A stretch of 64,000 bases of DNA, taken from contig NZ_CAJYMB010000113.1 of assembly GCF_913775985.1 (NCBI RefSeq), positions 22,004 through 86,003 on the forward strand, in the 5' to 3' direction. This DNA comes from an uncultured Pluralibacter sp. GTDB taxonomy: Bacteria > Pseudomonadota > Gammaproteobacteria > Enterobacterales > Enterobacteriaceae. The notes under the pieces were generated by a model, which saw nothing but the letters and a program-made list of their open reading frames with translations, was not told where the DNA came from and did not search any database. The stretch's first letter is position 1; the number at the start of each line of letters is the position of its first letter. The position numbers and the translations under genes are program-made. Positions 42,141 through 51,742 of this stretch are shown piece after piece.

Positions 42141-42600
42141 TCACCAGCGCGGTGTGGAAAACCACGCGATCAACCAGTCTGTTGATGCGCTGATTTTTGC
42201 CGACTGCAGCTGGCTGGACGGTTTCATTAACCAGGCACCATCCTCGTCTGTGGCCTGCCAGTCCGACAGCACTGGCACCAGTGAACCCTCGGTCAGTTCT
42301 TTCTGTACCAGCCAGTCAGCCGCGGGTAACACCCCCAGCCCTGATTGTGCGGCCAGTATCAATGCATCCATTTCGTCACTCTCGTAACGCGTCTGAACAG
42401 GTACCGCGATCTGCTGACCGTTTTTCTCAAGTCGCCATTCTGGCCAGCTGTGCATTGGTGTGAATCCCAGACAATCATGCTGACGAAGTTCACGGGGATG
42501 CGTTAAAGGAGCATCCCGCGCCAGGTATTCCGGCGCGACGCATAAGATGCGGCTGGTATTTGCCAGCTTTCGCGCAATAAGTCTGCTGTCCGTCAGCCTG
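42141..42600 (-). pseudogene. LysR regulator, substrate-binding fragment
   Basis: Reverse frame LTDSRLIARKLANTSRILCV, APEYLARDAPLTHPRELRQH, LILAAQSGLGVLPAADWLVQ, LVPVLSDWQATDEDGAW is the C-terminal half of a LysR effector domain. The HTH and the first half are missing, as the sequence meets the dehydrogenase fragment near 42600. Not a copy of the intact lysR at 13096. Confidence 0.75.
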
Positions 42601-43379
42601 TACTACCTTGATCTGTCATTGGCGAGGGGTAAATTCGGCGCTGTTTTGCAGCAGATAATCCCCGGCGCAGACAGCGCCGGAGAAATCGTTGAGACAGGAG
42701 AGGGAGTCAAAGGCTGGCAGAATACGCGGTGGTCCCTGCTGAATCGCTGGTGCGTATACCTGATTTTCTGAATTGGCAGCAGGCCGCGACGTTACCCATC
42801 GCCGCAACAACCGCATGGAATGCCAGTGTGCGCGGTAAAATCCAGCCAGGCAGCAGCGTGCTGCTGCTCGGCACGGGCGGGGTAAGCCTGTTTGCGTTGC
42901 AATTTGCGAAAACTGCGAGGGCGATCATTGTTTCCTCTTCTGATAAAAAACTGGAAAGAGTGAAAGCCCTGGGGGCGGATGAAGGCATCAACTATCGCAA
43001 GGTGCCTGAATGGGACCAACGGGTGCTGAAACTTACCGATGGGCAGGGCGCCGATCTGGTACTGGAATCTTTAGGCGGCTCAACCTTTGCGAAATCGGTT
43101 AACGCAGCGGCGCTTAACGGCACCATTTTTGTGATTGGATTTGTGGGCGGCGCTGAAGTGAGCATGCCCGTTTTGCCCATCATGCAGAAGATGCTGAATA
43201 TTGTGGGTAACAACACCGGTTCAACCTCCGATCTTCGCGAGGCGGTCAGGGCGATAGAGGCCGCCACGATTCATCCGCAAATTGATCGCATCTTTGATTT
43301 TGCCGATAAGCAGAAAGCTTATCATTATCTTGAGACAGCCGGACATGTCGGGAAAGTCGTCATTAATTTAAATAATTAA
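42601..43379 (+). pseudogene. Zinc-type alcohol dehydrogenase, internally deleted
   Basis: First piece QQIIPGADSAGEIVETGEGV ends at GWQ near 42720. In another frame AEYAVVPAESLVRIPDFLNW, GSSVLLLGTGGVSLFALQFA (Rossmann GxGGVS), GADLVLESLGGSTFAKSVNA and VGKVVINLNN continue to 43379. The catalytic N-terminus is missing and an internal deletion with frame change removes the region after GEGV. The 216-residue second part from 42729 could be translated but lacks the catalytic domain. Confidence 0.75.
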
Positions 43380-43569
43380 ATTTAAATAGCCGGGGAGGGC
43401 CTGGCGCATGACTTAGTTACCGCTTTGCTTGAGCAGCGCATGCGGCGTCTGACCAGCATCGAAACGACAACATAAAGAAGACCAATTCCCCGAAAATGTG
43501 CATGGCGATTCAGTGGCAGAATGAATCGCTAAATAACTTTCCTCTGTGGGTATGTCGTATGAGCACACA

Positions 43570-44238
43570 TCATTGTTGCTGGAATACATATCCAAGTCCG
43601 CGAATCGTTTTTATTCGCAATCCGCTGTCACGACATAACTTTTTCTTTAAACGACATATCAGCACGTTAATAACATCCTGATTTTGCAGATCAGCGTCTG
43701 AATATAGCTGTCGCATCATCTCATCTCGGGTGACGACCTTTCCAGTTCGCTTCATCAGGAGCTCCGCGACCATATACTCATAGTTCGTCAGCTCCACTTC
43801 TGTTCCATCCCTTAACAGTTGCCTGCCGGATAAATCCAGTTCATACGGTGGGAGCTGTATGCGGTTTGAAGCTATTCCCCTGCTTCTGCGCTCAATGGCA
43901 CTCACGCGCGCTACAAACTCTTCTGCCTCAATTTCACCGGAAACGATGTCATCTGCTCCGGCTTCATATGCAGTAATCCTGAGATCTTTCGTACTTTCGG
44001 TGGCTGTCACTATTACCGGCGTCACGATCCCTTTCTTCCGATAACGACTGATAAGCGCGCAGTGCTGTTCGCACAGTTGGTGAGTGCTGATGATGAACAC
44101 GTCAGGATGAAATCTTTTAAGCGAACGAAGTGCATTATCAATATCTGAAAATGTATCAGTCACAATCCCCAGCCTGGACATGAGCAAAGGAGCAAAGCAG
44201 GATGAAGCCTGATTTTTATCGAATATCAGAATGCGCAT
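43570..44238 (-). CDS. OmpR-family regulator with degenerate receiver
   Basis: 222 residues. The N-terminal receiver-like domain (MRILIFDKNQASSCFAPLLM, FHPDVFIISTHQLCEQHCAL, VIVTATESTKDLRITAYEAG) lacks the phospho-accepting Asp: the strand normally ending in LD reads FIIST. The C-terminal winged helix is normal (LTNYEYMVAELLMKRTGKVV, QNQDVINVLICRLKKKLCRD, LRIKTIRGLGYVFQQ). It probably binds DNA independently of phosphorylation. No kinase gene nearby. Target unknown. Confidence 0.8.
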   Translation of the reverse strand: MRILIFDKNQASSCFAPLLMSRLGIVTDTFSDIDNALRSLKRFHPDVFIISTHQLCEQHCALISRYRKKGIVTPVIVTATESTKDLRITAYEAGADDIVSGEIEAEEFVARVSAIERRSRGIASNRIQLPPYELDLSGRQLLRDGTEVELTNYEYMVAELLMKRTGKVVTRDEMMRQLYSDADLQNQDVINVLICRLKKKLCRDSGLRIKTIRGLGYVFQQQ

Positions 44239-45198
44239 ATGTCCACCAGAACCATAAAGTTAAAAATAACTTAACTAAAAAGCACGAAATGTCAAATTGC
44301 GTCACCATGATTTCTTATCCCATGAGATTGAAGTCTCATTCCTCCTCACCTGATATCATCATCGCTCAGCGTTAAGAAAGCCTGTCTCTGCAAGCCTTAT
44401 GCACTGCATAGCTGCTGAGCAGAAATTCAACACTACGGAATTATTATTCATTAAAAATAATGTTAAAGGCGCGCATCATGATCAAGAAACCCATCTCATG
44501 GGCAGCCGGGAAGATGAGGAAACGCTGATATGCTCACTGCTCTCTTTTTTCATGCTCTGGTTCAGTCGGAGAAGGCTAGGAAGTCGATAAGTCGGTACCG
44601 ACACCGCAGTAGCGTCTGCCAATCAGGCATAAAATGAAGATCAGGAAAGATACAGGAGCAGGCAACGAAGCGTGTAATGAACTGGTTCAGCCTTCCACCA
44701 GCACGTGATCTGGCCACAAAAAGTGTAAGACCGGCCCTGAAGTACAAGATTGTGTGTTCGCCGGACATGGTGTCCACGGCCTATTAGGCCAACGGATGCG
44801 CCTCATTCTTATCGGATGAGATTGATGAAACGCTAACGTGAATATTGCTGCATTTAATGTGCTATTGAAATATTCCGGAGGGCGAAAAGCAGAAGTCAAC
44901 TATCAGCCCATCCAGGTTCGTTCAAACCATTGATTTATTAAGAACTGTGTCCGGTTCCACCTAAAATCTATGATAATAAATATTGTTATCAATTAGATTT
45001 AGAATGTGTAATCACGATCATTATGCAACAAAAACCGAACCGGTGTTCCTGGAATAACATTATCATGCTGACGGGAACAATTATCATTCAATAACGTTCC
45101 CATATACTGATTTATTTCGCTTGCATACTTCATACGGCTAAGGAAAAACTAATATTTCCAATTTAAGATATTTGAATAATCCTTTTTCTGGAGCGATC
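44239..45198. promoter_or_regulatory. 960-base gap with Fur-box-like sites
   Basis: No supported gene. GATAATAAATATTGTTATC at 44972-44990 matches the 19-base Fur consensus at about 14 positions, and more ATTATC/AATTATCATT blocks follow at 45057-45092. They precede the cytochrome b/VIT pair, so iron-responsive control is plausible. Confidence 0.5.
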
Positions 45199-45765
45199 AT
45201 GAAACTCAGCTTATTGGGTACGATTCCGTATAGCTATGCCCCCATCTTTCGCGGGCTTCACATTGCTATTGCACTACTTAGTTTATCCCAGATTGTAAAT
45301 TCCAACTTCATTGACGCAGAGTTGCTTTCTGACAGCAGTTTCGAAGGGATAATGACTTGGATACACATTGTCTCAGGCTTTCTCCTGTTTTTTTTGGGTG
45401 TGGCACTGTTGGTATGGATGATCTCCCAGAGAGGATTTCGCTGGTACTACGCATGGGTCATGTTTGACTTCAGTGGCATCAGGCGCGATATCAGGCTGAT
45501 AAGTCAGTTCAAGCTGCCCGAAGCCTCCCGGGGTGGCATTGCAGCTGCTGTACAGGGACTTGGTGTTCTCGCACTTATCGTTGTTGCAAGCTCTGGCGGA
45601 ATTTGGTTTATTACAGAAGCATTTCTGAAAGCCTCATCTGATATAACTGAATACTATATCGGCCTGCATAAATTTCTGACGACGTTCATCGAAATATATT
45701 TTTACGCGCACGGCCTGATGGGTTTACTGCATATATTCCTGGCAAGAAAGACAGCTATATCATAG
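45199..45765 (+). CDS. Cytochrome b/b561-like membrane protein
   Basis: 188 residues from ATG 45199 (GGAG five bases upstream). About four membrane helices with His residues in suitable places: IFRGLHIAIALLSLSQIVNS, MTWIHIVSGFLLFFLGVALL, GLGVLALIVVASSGGIWFIT, YIGLHKFLTTFIEIYFYAHG, MGLLHIFL. This is the layout of di-haem cytochrome b domains of the Ni/Fe-hydrogenase type. Likely ligands are the His of GLH, WIH, LHK and AHG. Probably co-transcribed with the VIT gene, 63 bases downstream; may supply electrons for iron redox changes. Confidence 0.7.
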   Translation: MKLSLLGTIPYSYAPIFRGLHIAIALLSLSQIVNSNFIDAELLSDSSFEGIMTWIHIVSGFLLFFLGVALLVWMISQRGFRWYYAWVMFDFSGIRRDIRLISQFKLPEASRGGIAAAVQGLGVLALIVVASSGGIWFITEAFLKASSDITEYYIGLHKFLTTFIEIYFYAHGLMGLLHIFLARKTAIS

Positions 45766-45828
45766 TCAGCAAACAACAATTATGCGCACTTTATGAGGCG
45801 CACGGTACTTTCAATTTGAGGAATGGTC

Positions 45829-46512
45829 GTGATCCCCGGAGAAACTCATAAAATTTCACGCTCTGGCTGGCTCCGTGCCGCAGTATTGGGTGCCAATGAT
45901 GGCATTGTTTCTACAGCCAGCCTCCTGACTGGCGTAGCAGCCGCCAACAGCTCAACTCACAATATTCTTATCGCAGGTGTGGCCGGGCTGGTGGCAGGAG
46001 CGATGTCTATGGCGACAGGCGAATACGTTTCTGTTTCATCGCAGTCTGATACCGAGCGCGCCGCGATTGCTGAAGAGCAGGCTGAACTGGATAGCAACTT
46101 CCAGGCTGAAACTCACGAACTCGCCGCCATTTACCTGCAACGTGGCCTCAGCAGAGAATTAGCGCATGACGTTGCCACTGCACTGATGAAACATGACGCC
46201 CTTGATGCACATACCCGCGATGAGCTCGGCATCACTGATATCTCAGCTGCGCGGCCACTTCAGGCAGCGCTGTTTTCTGCGGGCAGTTTTACCGCGGGGG
46301 CGGTAATTCCGCTAGTTGTGGCACTGACGTACCCCGGTATAGCCGGTATAGTTATATCAGCACTACTGGCGCTTATGATTCTGGGGGCCGTCGCAGCCAG
46401 AGCCGGCGGAGCACCGGTGATGCGAAGCATTATACGCGTCAGTTTCTGGAGTACTCTTGCAATGGCGTTATCTGGTGTGACAGGCGCGTTGTTCGGGCAC
46501 TTTGCCGGATAA
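45829..46512 (+). CDS. VIT1/CCC1-family iron/manganese transporter
   Basis: About 227 residues. GTG 45829 with GAGGA at six bases is preferred to the ATG at 45823. SGWLRAAVLGANDGIVSTAS, LVAGAMSMATGEYVSVSSQS (family signatures), an acidic cytosolic metal-binding helix region (ERAAIAEEQAELDSNFQAET) and three C-terminal helices (AVIPLVVALTYPGIAGIVIS, LALMILGAVAARAGGAPV). VIT proteins move Fe2+ or Mn2+ out of the cytosol using the proton gradient. Upstream Fur-like sites fit iron control. Confidence 0.88.
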   Translation: MIPGETHKISRSGWLRAAVLGANDGIVSTASLLTGVAAANSSTHNILIAGVAGLVAGAMSMATGEYVSVSSQSDTERAAIAEEQAELDSNFQAETHELAAIYLQRGLSRELAHDVATALMKHDALDAHTRDELGITDISAARPLQAALFSAGSFTAGAVIPLVVALTYPGIAGIVISALLALMILGAVAARAGGAPVMRSIIRVSFWSTLAMALSGVTGALFGHFAG

Positions 46513-46968
46513 GTTCTACAGCTCACTATTTCTGCTTTTTTGATTCATATATAAATAATCAATCTTCAGAGCGCCCGCAAACCCAAAGGCACCCGTAATG
46601 ACCGCGGTGTCTGAAATTAAAGATAAATAATTGATTGTACAGTGAAATCGGTCATATCTATTTAAATCAATGAAATCATGACGCTCCTAATCTGCGTTAT
46701 ATCCATGATTAGCAGTGTTCTCACCGACAACTTCACCTGAAAAACGCACAGGTAAGCCTGAAGTGCACCAGCAGTGTCGTAAAGAGAAAAGGGCAGGTCG
46801 CTGCAGCAGCGCAGCCATTTCCAAAACACACAAACCGGGCATGGTCCCCTCGGGGCCAGCCCTGGCGGGCAGTCGTCGTGCCTCTCTCCGCTAACCGGCA
46901 AAGCCGGTAAGCACAGCCAAACCCGCTAGCTGATTCGGGTCTGCCGGCTAGAAGCTGATGCCAAAGAT
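46513..46968. other. Non-coding, degenerate plasmid filler
   Basis: 456 bases without a supported gene. The last part carries AGCCGGTAAGC/TGATTCGGGTCTGCCGG stretches loosely related to the GC-rich repeats A and B. Confidence 0.4.
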
Positions 46969-47363
46969 CAATGGCTGCAGGCGGCTGCGCCGTCGCGTTC
47001 ACCGTCCCGGCTTGGCGCCGGGCCTTTAAGGTCAGTCCGCGGGGCGGCCTGAAACTTCCCTCCTGACGCTTCCCTGCATTCCGGCCAGCCCTTGCGCGGA
47101 GGGCTGGTCGTAGCACCGCCGGCTCAGGCAGAAAGGGGTGAAATGTACGCCGCCAAAAACTTTTTGCCAGGGGCGTCAAAAACTTTTTGTCGTCGCCCCT
47201 TTATGCCTTCACTTCGTCGTTGCTCCTTTGCCCCTGCCGCGAAAGGCCAGACCGGAAAGAGAAAACCCGCGTCAGAGAAGGCCTTTGTTGGTTCCGCAGC
47301 ACGCGCTGCACTACTCAACCGAATTTAAGGAGCTATGCCATGCAGAACACCCCCGTAAACGTC
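46969..47363 (+). repeat. Duplicated leader cassette, copy 2 (DUF4942 gene)
   Basis: Gap-free match to 35951-36345, including both CAAAAACTTTTTG palindromes (47154-47166, 47177-47189), the GGGGCG...CGCCCC hairpin, AAGGAGCTATGCC and the first codons MQNTPVNVT. Divergence begins within the coding part. Confidence 0.85.
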
Positions 47364-48842
47364 ACCCCTGATGCGACCACCGATCGCGCACCGATTACCG
47401 CCGCCGGCGATGTCATTACGGATACATTTTTTGCGCCTGCAGACACCGACCTGATTGACGGGCTGCTGGGCAGTTACCGCCTTATGCGTACAAAGTTAGC
47501 GGATATTTCTGCCACTATTCGCAGCGGTGTGAACAGCGAAGCTATCGCATATTTTCTGAGCGGCAACCTGCACCGGGAACGGGGTTATCACGTGCCCCCG
47601 GTAGGAAAGCTGTTCGACCTGCCCGGAGCGGTTGCGTCGCTGAATGCTGACTTCTGGCAGAAGGCGCTGAGCCTGACCGACGTTTACGAGTACATGCCCA
47701 ACGAGCGCCGCAACGAGTGGAACGAACAGATCCGCGAGATGAAAGCGCCAGATTTTGAAGAAAATGCGGTGCGTGCGACGCTCTCTGAGCTGCTTTTCTC
47801 TCGTCAGAAATTTTTCTCCGAGCGCGTTGACGGCATTTTCCGCAGCCTGTCTCGTAGCCACGTGACCAACCGCCCGGAAGGTTTCAGCAAGCGGATGATC
47901 ATTGAATGCATGTTCGATCAGTGGGGCATGTGCAACTACGACCGCACCGGCTATGTGGACGACCTGCGCAAGGTGATCGCGAAGTTCATGGGCCGCGATG
48001 CGACCGGCCTGAACACCACCAACAAAATTCTGAAAATTGCGCGCGACCGTTCAGGGGAATGGGTTGCCATCGACGGCGGCGCACTGCGCGTAAAAGCCTT
48101 TATGAAAGGCACTATCCATCTGGAGATCCATCCGGACATGGCCTGGCGTCTTAATGACATTCTGGCTTTCCTGCATCCGGCGGCTATCCCTGCGGAGCAC
48201 CGTCAGAAGCCGCGCACTAAGGTAAAAAGTTTTGATCTGCATTCGAATCTGCTGCCTTTTTCTGTCCTGAGCGTACTCGGTGATCTGGAGACAGAACGCA
48301 CCGAACCTTTAAAGCGCAACCGCTGGGAAGAACCGAGCCCGCCGGTCACTACAAACCCTTTTAACCGCCGCATTAAGGGTTATTCGGATGAAGATAAGGC
48401 CGCACGCGTGGAAGCGGAAAAAGTGCTGCTGAGCCTGGGCGGCGTGAAAATGAATATTAACGCTTTTACCTGGTTTGAATTCGATTACGACCCGACCACG
48501 GCGCTTGAAGATATTCAGCTTTCCGGCGCGCTGCCTGAGCAGAAAACACATCAGTTTTACCCGACCACAGGCAAGCTCGCCGCGCAGCTGCTTGACGAGG
48601 CGGACATCCGGGAGGGGGAAACCTGCCTGGAGCCGAGCGCGGGCATGGGCGGCTTAGCCGACCTGATGCCGGAGGCGCAGACGACCTGCGTCGAGATTTC
48701 GCCGCTGCACTGCCGCGTGCTGGAGGCCAAAGGCCACAACGTGATCGAAGCTGATTTTCTGGCGTGGGCGCGATCCTCTCTCGGCGCCGCGTCCGGCGCA
48801 CAACGAACGCGCCGGCGCGCCGGTCATGTCGGCATGGGGTGA
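47340..48842 (+). pseudogene. DUF4942 methyltransferase-like protein, C-terminus lost
   Basis: The N-terminal DUF4942 region (EENAVRATLSELLFSRQKFF, ERVDGIFRSLSRSHVTNRPE, SKRMIIECMFDQWGMCNYDR, YVDDLRKVIAKFMGRDATGL) is followed by an AdoMet-binding start (FYPTTGKLAAQLLDEADIRE, ETCLEPSAGMGGLADLMPEA, CVEISPLHCRVLEAKGH). After EADFLAWAR near 48770 the frame becomes Arg/Gly-rich and stops at 48842. The NPP(Y/F) catalytic motif expected next is missing. Such proteins occur in plasmid leading regions, probably as DNA methyltransferases. The junction fuses it to a tra-region gene. Confidence 0.7.
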
Positions 48843-49248
48843 CGACGGGCGCCCGGACCTGCTGCTGGTGCAGGGCGACGGCGACTATCTGCAGGGCGTT
48901 GTTCGCCAGAACGGCATTTATAACCACGTTCTGGTCAGCCTGCCGGGCAGCAAAGACGCCCCGCCAATGGTGGTGAACGTGCTGACGACCGAAGGCGCGC
49001 AGCCCATCGGTAACGGTAACGGCATCAACCGATCCAGCGGCCAGCCGGTGCCGCGCGAGCACGTCGTCATCCGCCTGAACGGCGATGACAAGCCGCGCAT
49101 CGCGAAGCTGGACGCACCCGCAGAGGTGCCGGCCACGCTCCACGCCCGTCTCGGCTACGACGAGCGCTACAAGGCCGAGCCTGTCTACCCAAAGGAACAG
49201 CCGGCGGCACCGCAGGCAGCCCCGGCGACACCGCTCCGCCCGGTGTGA
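48772..49248 (+). pseudogene. C-terminal fragment of a transfer gene, possibly sog
   Basis: From the junction the frame reads RPAHNERAGAPVMSAWGDDG, RPDLLLVQGDGDYLQGVVRQ, HVLVSLPGSKDAPPMVVNVL, PREHVVIRLNGDDKPRIAKL, RLGYDERYKAEPVYPKEQPA to a stop at 49248. A Pro-rich tail and no start of its own indicate the end of a larger protein. In R64 the sog primase gene precedes traL, so a Sog C-terminus is my best guess from synteny. The sequence itself did not identify it. Confidence 0.45.
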
Positions 49249-49273
49249 GCCACTATTTAACCGGAGAACTTAC

Positions 49274-49624
49274 GTGAAAAAACAAATGGTGACCGCCCTC
49301 GTGGCGGTTTTTTTCTGCTGCACCTCGCTCAGCGCCGGCGCCGCCTCGTGCCGCGCCGGCAGCGCTGCGCAGGCCGGCAGCGAAGCCGGCTATAACGCCG
49401 CGAAGAAGGCCAGCGACGCCTGGTCTGAACGGGAAAGCCAGATGTCAGATCAGATGCAGAACTGCCTTTCCGGCATCCGCAATATCTCCATCAGCCTGCC
49501 GCACCTGCCGAGCCTGCAGGACATCATGAATCAGGCGTCAGAGAAGGTCTGCAGCGCCATGACTGACAAAATCAACAGCTACCTGCCGGACAACATCGAT
49601 CCGTGGCAGTCGTACGGCATGTAA
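49274..49624 (+). CDS. traL: TraL-like secreted conjugation protein
   Basis: 116 residues. GTG at 49274 with GGAG at seven bases. Signal peptide (KKQMVTALVAVFFCCTSLSA, cleavage near AGA) and a helical mature part (ASCRAGSAAQAGSEAGYNAA, MQNCLSGIRNISISLPHLPS). Size, export signal and place before a DotI-like gene match TraL of IncI1 plasmids, part of the type IVB conjugation system. Function of TraL is poorly known. No defects. Confidence 0.65.
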   Translation: MKKQMVTALVAVFFCCTSLSAGAASCRAGSAAQAGSEAGYNAAKKASDAWSERESQMSDQMQNCLSGIRNISISLPHLPSLQDIMNQASEKVCSAMTDKINSYLPDNIDPWQSYGM

Positions 49625-49634
49625 GGAGTGACGT

Positions 49635-50270
49635 ATGCAAAACCCTCAACCCGCCGCGCTGCCCGAGGGCGCGGCCGCTGCCATAACGGATCCTGACGCC
49701 TATGAGCATGCGGTGCAGGCGCAGCACGAGCGGTCGCTGGGCGCAGAGTTTGCGCGCAGCTGTCTGAAAAAGCTGGGCTGGAGCCTGACGGTCAACGTCA
49801 TTCAGGGCATCGCTATCTGCGTGCTGGTTGTCATGTACTGGTACGTGCCCCGGGAGTATTTCGCCACGGAGGCCGGCCGCATCACGCCGGTTTACGGGAC
49901 GAACAAGCCGGTCTGGAGCGAAAGCGACGTGCGGCAGTTCGGGGCGGACACCATCAACCAGGCCTTTACGCTGGACTTTGTTCACTACCGCGATCAGATA
50001 ACGGCGGTGTCACCGAACTTCTCTGAGGAAGGGTTTGCCGGCTACAACCAGGCGCTGACCACCGGTTCTAACATCCTGTCGCTGATCCGGGACAAGCGCA
50101 TGAACCTGACCAATACGGCCGAGCCTGGCGTCATTACGCGTCGCGGCATCATCGGCGATCGCTACACGTGGGAGTTCCAGTATCCCGTCACGCTGAAGCT
50201 GCAGGGCCAGAACAGTAGACCCCGCGCGTGGCGTTCTCCGTTGACGGGCGCACCGAAGCCCTCAGCATAG
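49635..50270 (+). pseudogene. traM: TraM (DotI/IcmL-like), fused out of frame to traN remnant
   Basis: A cytoplasmic N-terminus, one membrane helix (LTVNVIQGIAICVLVVMYWY, about 55-74) and a periplasmic domain (FGADTINQAFTLDFVHYRDQ, NLTNTAEPGVITRRGIIGDR, TWEFQYPVTLKLQGQN) match DotI/IcmL, a component of the type IVB inner-membrane complex. After LQGQN near 50210 the residues become SRPRAWRSPLTGAP. The neighbouring frame reads PRVAFSVDGRTEALSIALE and stops right before traO, as expected for the end of traN (DotH). So most of traN and the traM end are deleted. Confidence 0.75.
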
Positions 50271-50283
50271 CCCTGGAGTAATC

Positions 50284-51201
50284 ATGAGCGATCAACAGAA
50301 CACCGGCGGCAGCAACATCCGGCTGATGGCCAGCCTGATCGTGGGCGGGATTGTGGCGGTGGTGGGCGGCGGCTACGCGCTGTGGAGCTACCTGGCCGCG
50401 CCGCCCCCCGCGGTCTCAAACGTCAACCTGAACCGGGTAGCCGGTACCGCGCAGGTGAACGCGCAGGAGCAGCCGGACTACCGCGAAAAGCTGCGCGAAA
50501 GCAACGCCCTGGGGGCACGGAACGCCACGGCCTCAAACCAGAGCTTTATCGCCAGCATCCCGCTGGAGCAGGACGTGATCGCGCCGAAGGAACCGGCGAA
50601 GGTCGCGCCGGTTGTCGCGCCGCGCGAGCTGCCGCGCCCCCAGGGGACCGGGCGCACGCAGGAGCAGGAAAAGGCGCTGGCCGAGACCCGCCAGAAATCG
50701 CTTGCCGCCCTGCTCGCGAAGATGCAGGCCCCGCCGGCGACCGGCGAACTGCCCGCCGCGCAGCTGCTGGGCGGAAAGGACAGCGGCTGGGCAAACTGGC
50801 GCGATTCGCTGCCCGGGAGTTACGTGCAGCAGGCCGCCGCGCGCAGCCGGCAGGCTGCGGCGAATACGCCGCCTGCGACCGTGGTGGTCGATCCGTACTG
50901 GCGCGGGCCGGGTGAGATTTATACGGGCGTGAATTCCGACAACGGCACCACGCCGGTGCTGGGCCGCATTACCACCGGTAAATACGGGGGCGCCGTGCTG
51001 AAGGCGCCGGAGGGGGCGAAGTTGTCCGGTGACGGCGTCGTCATTCACTTCACCACCATGGCGCTGAACGGTCAGAACTACAAGGTCGGCCTTCTGGAAT
51101 ACGCCGCGCTGGTCACGGCTGTGGCAGGCGTGGCGCCTTGCACCGGGGCAGACGCAGGAGGGCGACGTCTGGAACGTGCTGGATGCGCTGCGGCACGTTA
51201 A
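50284..51201 (+). pseudogene. traO: TraO (DotG/IcmE-like), truncated by fusion
   Basis: Starts after GGAG. One membrane helix near the N-terminus (LIVGGIVAVVGGGYALWSYL, about 18-37), a Pro/Ala/Gln-rich linker, then the start of the VirB10-like domain (GKYGGAVLKAPEGAKLSGDG, VVIHFTTMALNGQNYKV). After NGQNYKV near 51090 the frame enters another gene and ends at 51201. DotG normally has about 100-150 more residues forming the outer-membrane channel, so the product would not complete the core complex. Confidence 0.75.
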
Positions 51202-51742
51202 TGCGGCGGACGGCGCCGCTGCGGTGGCCGCCGCGCTGTTCCCGGCGGAGACCTACAGTGACCTGACCCGGCGCCTGATGGCCTGCGTCATCGGGTTTGC
51301 GGATGACACGGGGCACTTCAGCGGCGACGCCGCCGGGTTCGGCGCGCTGGCCGGGCAGCTGTGGGCGGACGATCTGTGGATTGCCCTGGCGCGCTGGGGC
51401 CGTCAGTACCCTTATCATCCGTCCCTTCAGGCCGCGCGTGAGCTGCTCACGCATGACGGCGCCGGTGACGCCGCCGCGGCCATCCGCAGCCGCATGGCCA
51501 TTTACCATCACCCGCACGTGGCCGAGACGTTTACGGGCGCGCCGGGGGTCAGCCTCAGCACGCTGAAACTGCGGCCGGGGCAGGTGATCTTCCTGACGCC
51601 CGACATCCGCTGCATGGAAAGCATGGACCTGACTTCCGTGTATGGCTTTCTCGCGAGCGCCCTGCAGACGATGGCGGCGCTTCATTCCGAAACGTTCTCA
51701 CTCGTTGAGCCCGTCCTGACCGCAGAAGGAGATGCCCTGTGA
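51092..51742 (+). pseudogene. C-terminal fragment of a tra gene between traO and traX
   Basis: In the frame +1 to traO the sequence FWNTPRWSRLWQAWRLAPGQ, WNVLDALRHVNAADGAAAVA, ETYSDLTRRLMACVIGFADD, IALARWGRQYPYHPSLQAAR, KLRPGQVIFLTPDIRCMESM, DLTSVYGFLASALQTMAALH runs to a TGA at 51742. It has no start of its own and must be the end of a larger protein. Position suggests a gene of the traP-traW interval, perhaps the ATPase traU, but I could not identify it. An internal GTG at 51176 is the longest conventional start. Confidence 0.5.

Noticed and set aside
41836..42387. A 183-codon forward frame
   Set aside because: Only its first about 55 codons look like a permease tail. The remainder is antisense to a convincing LysR fragment and is Ser-rich, so it was not listed as one gene.
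44399..44590. 63-codon forward frame
   Set aside because: No ribosome site or family features. The surrounding 960 bases look regulatory or degenerate.
48466..49143. 225-codon reverse frame
   Set aside because: Antisense to the DUF4942 and tra fragment coding frames, with His/Arg-rich composition. High GC creates such shadows throughout 47-61 kb.
51092..51742. Naming this fragment traU or traW
   Set aside because: Synteny allows either, but no Walker motif or lipoprotein signal is visible in the surviving part, so no symbol was given.
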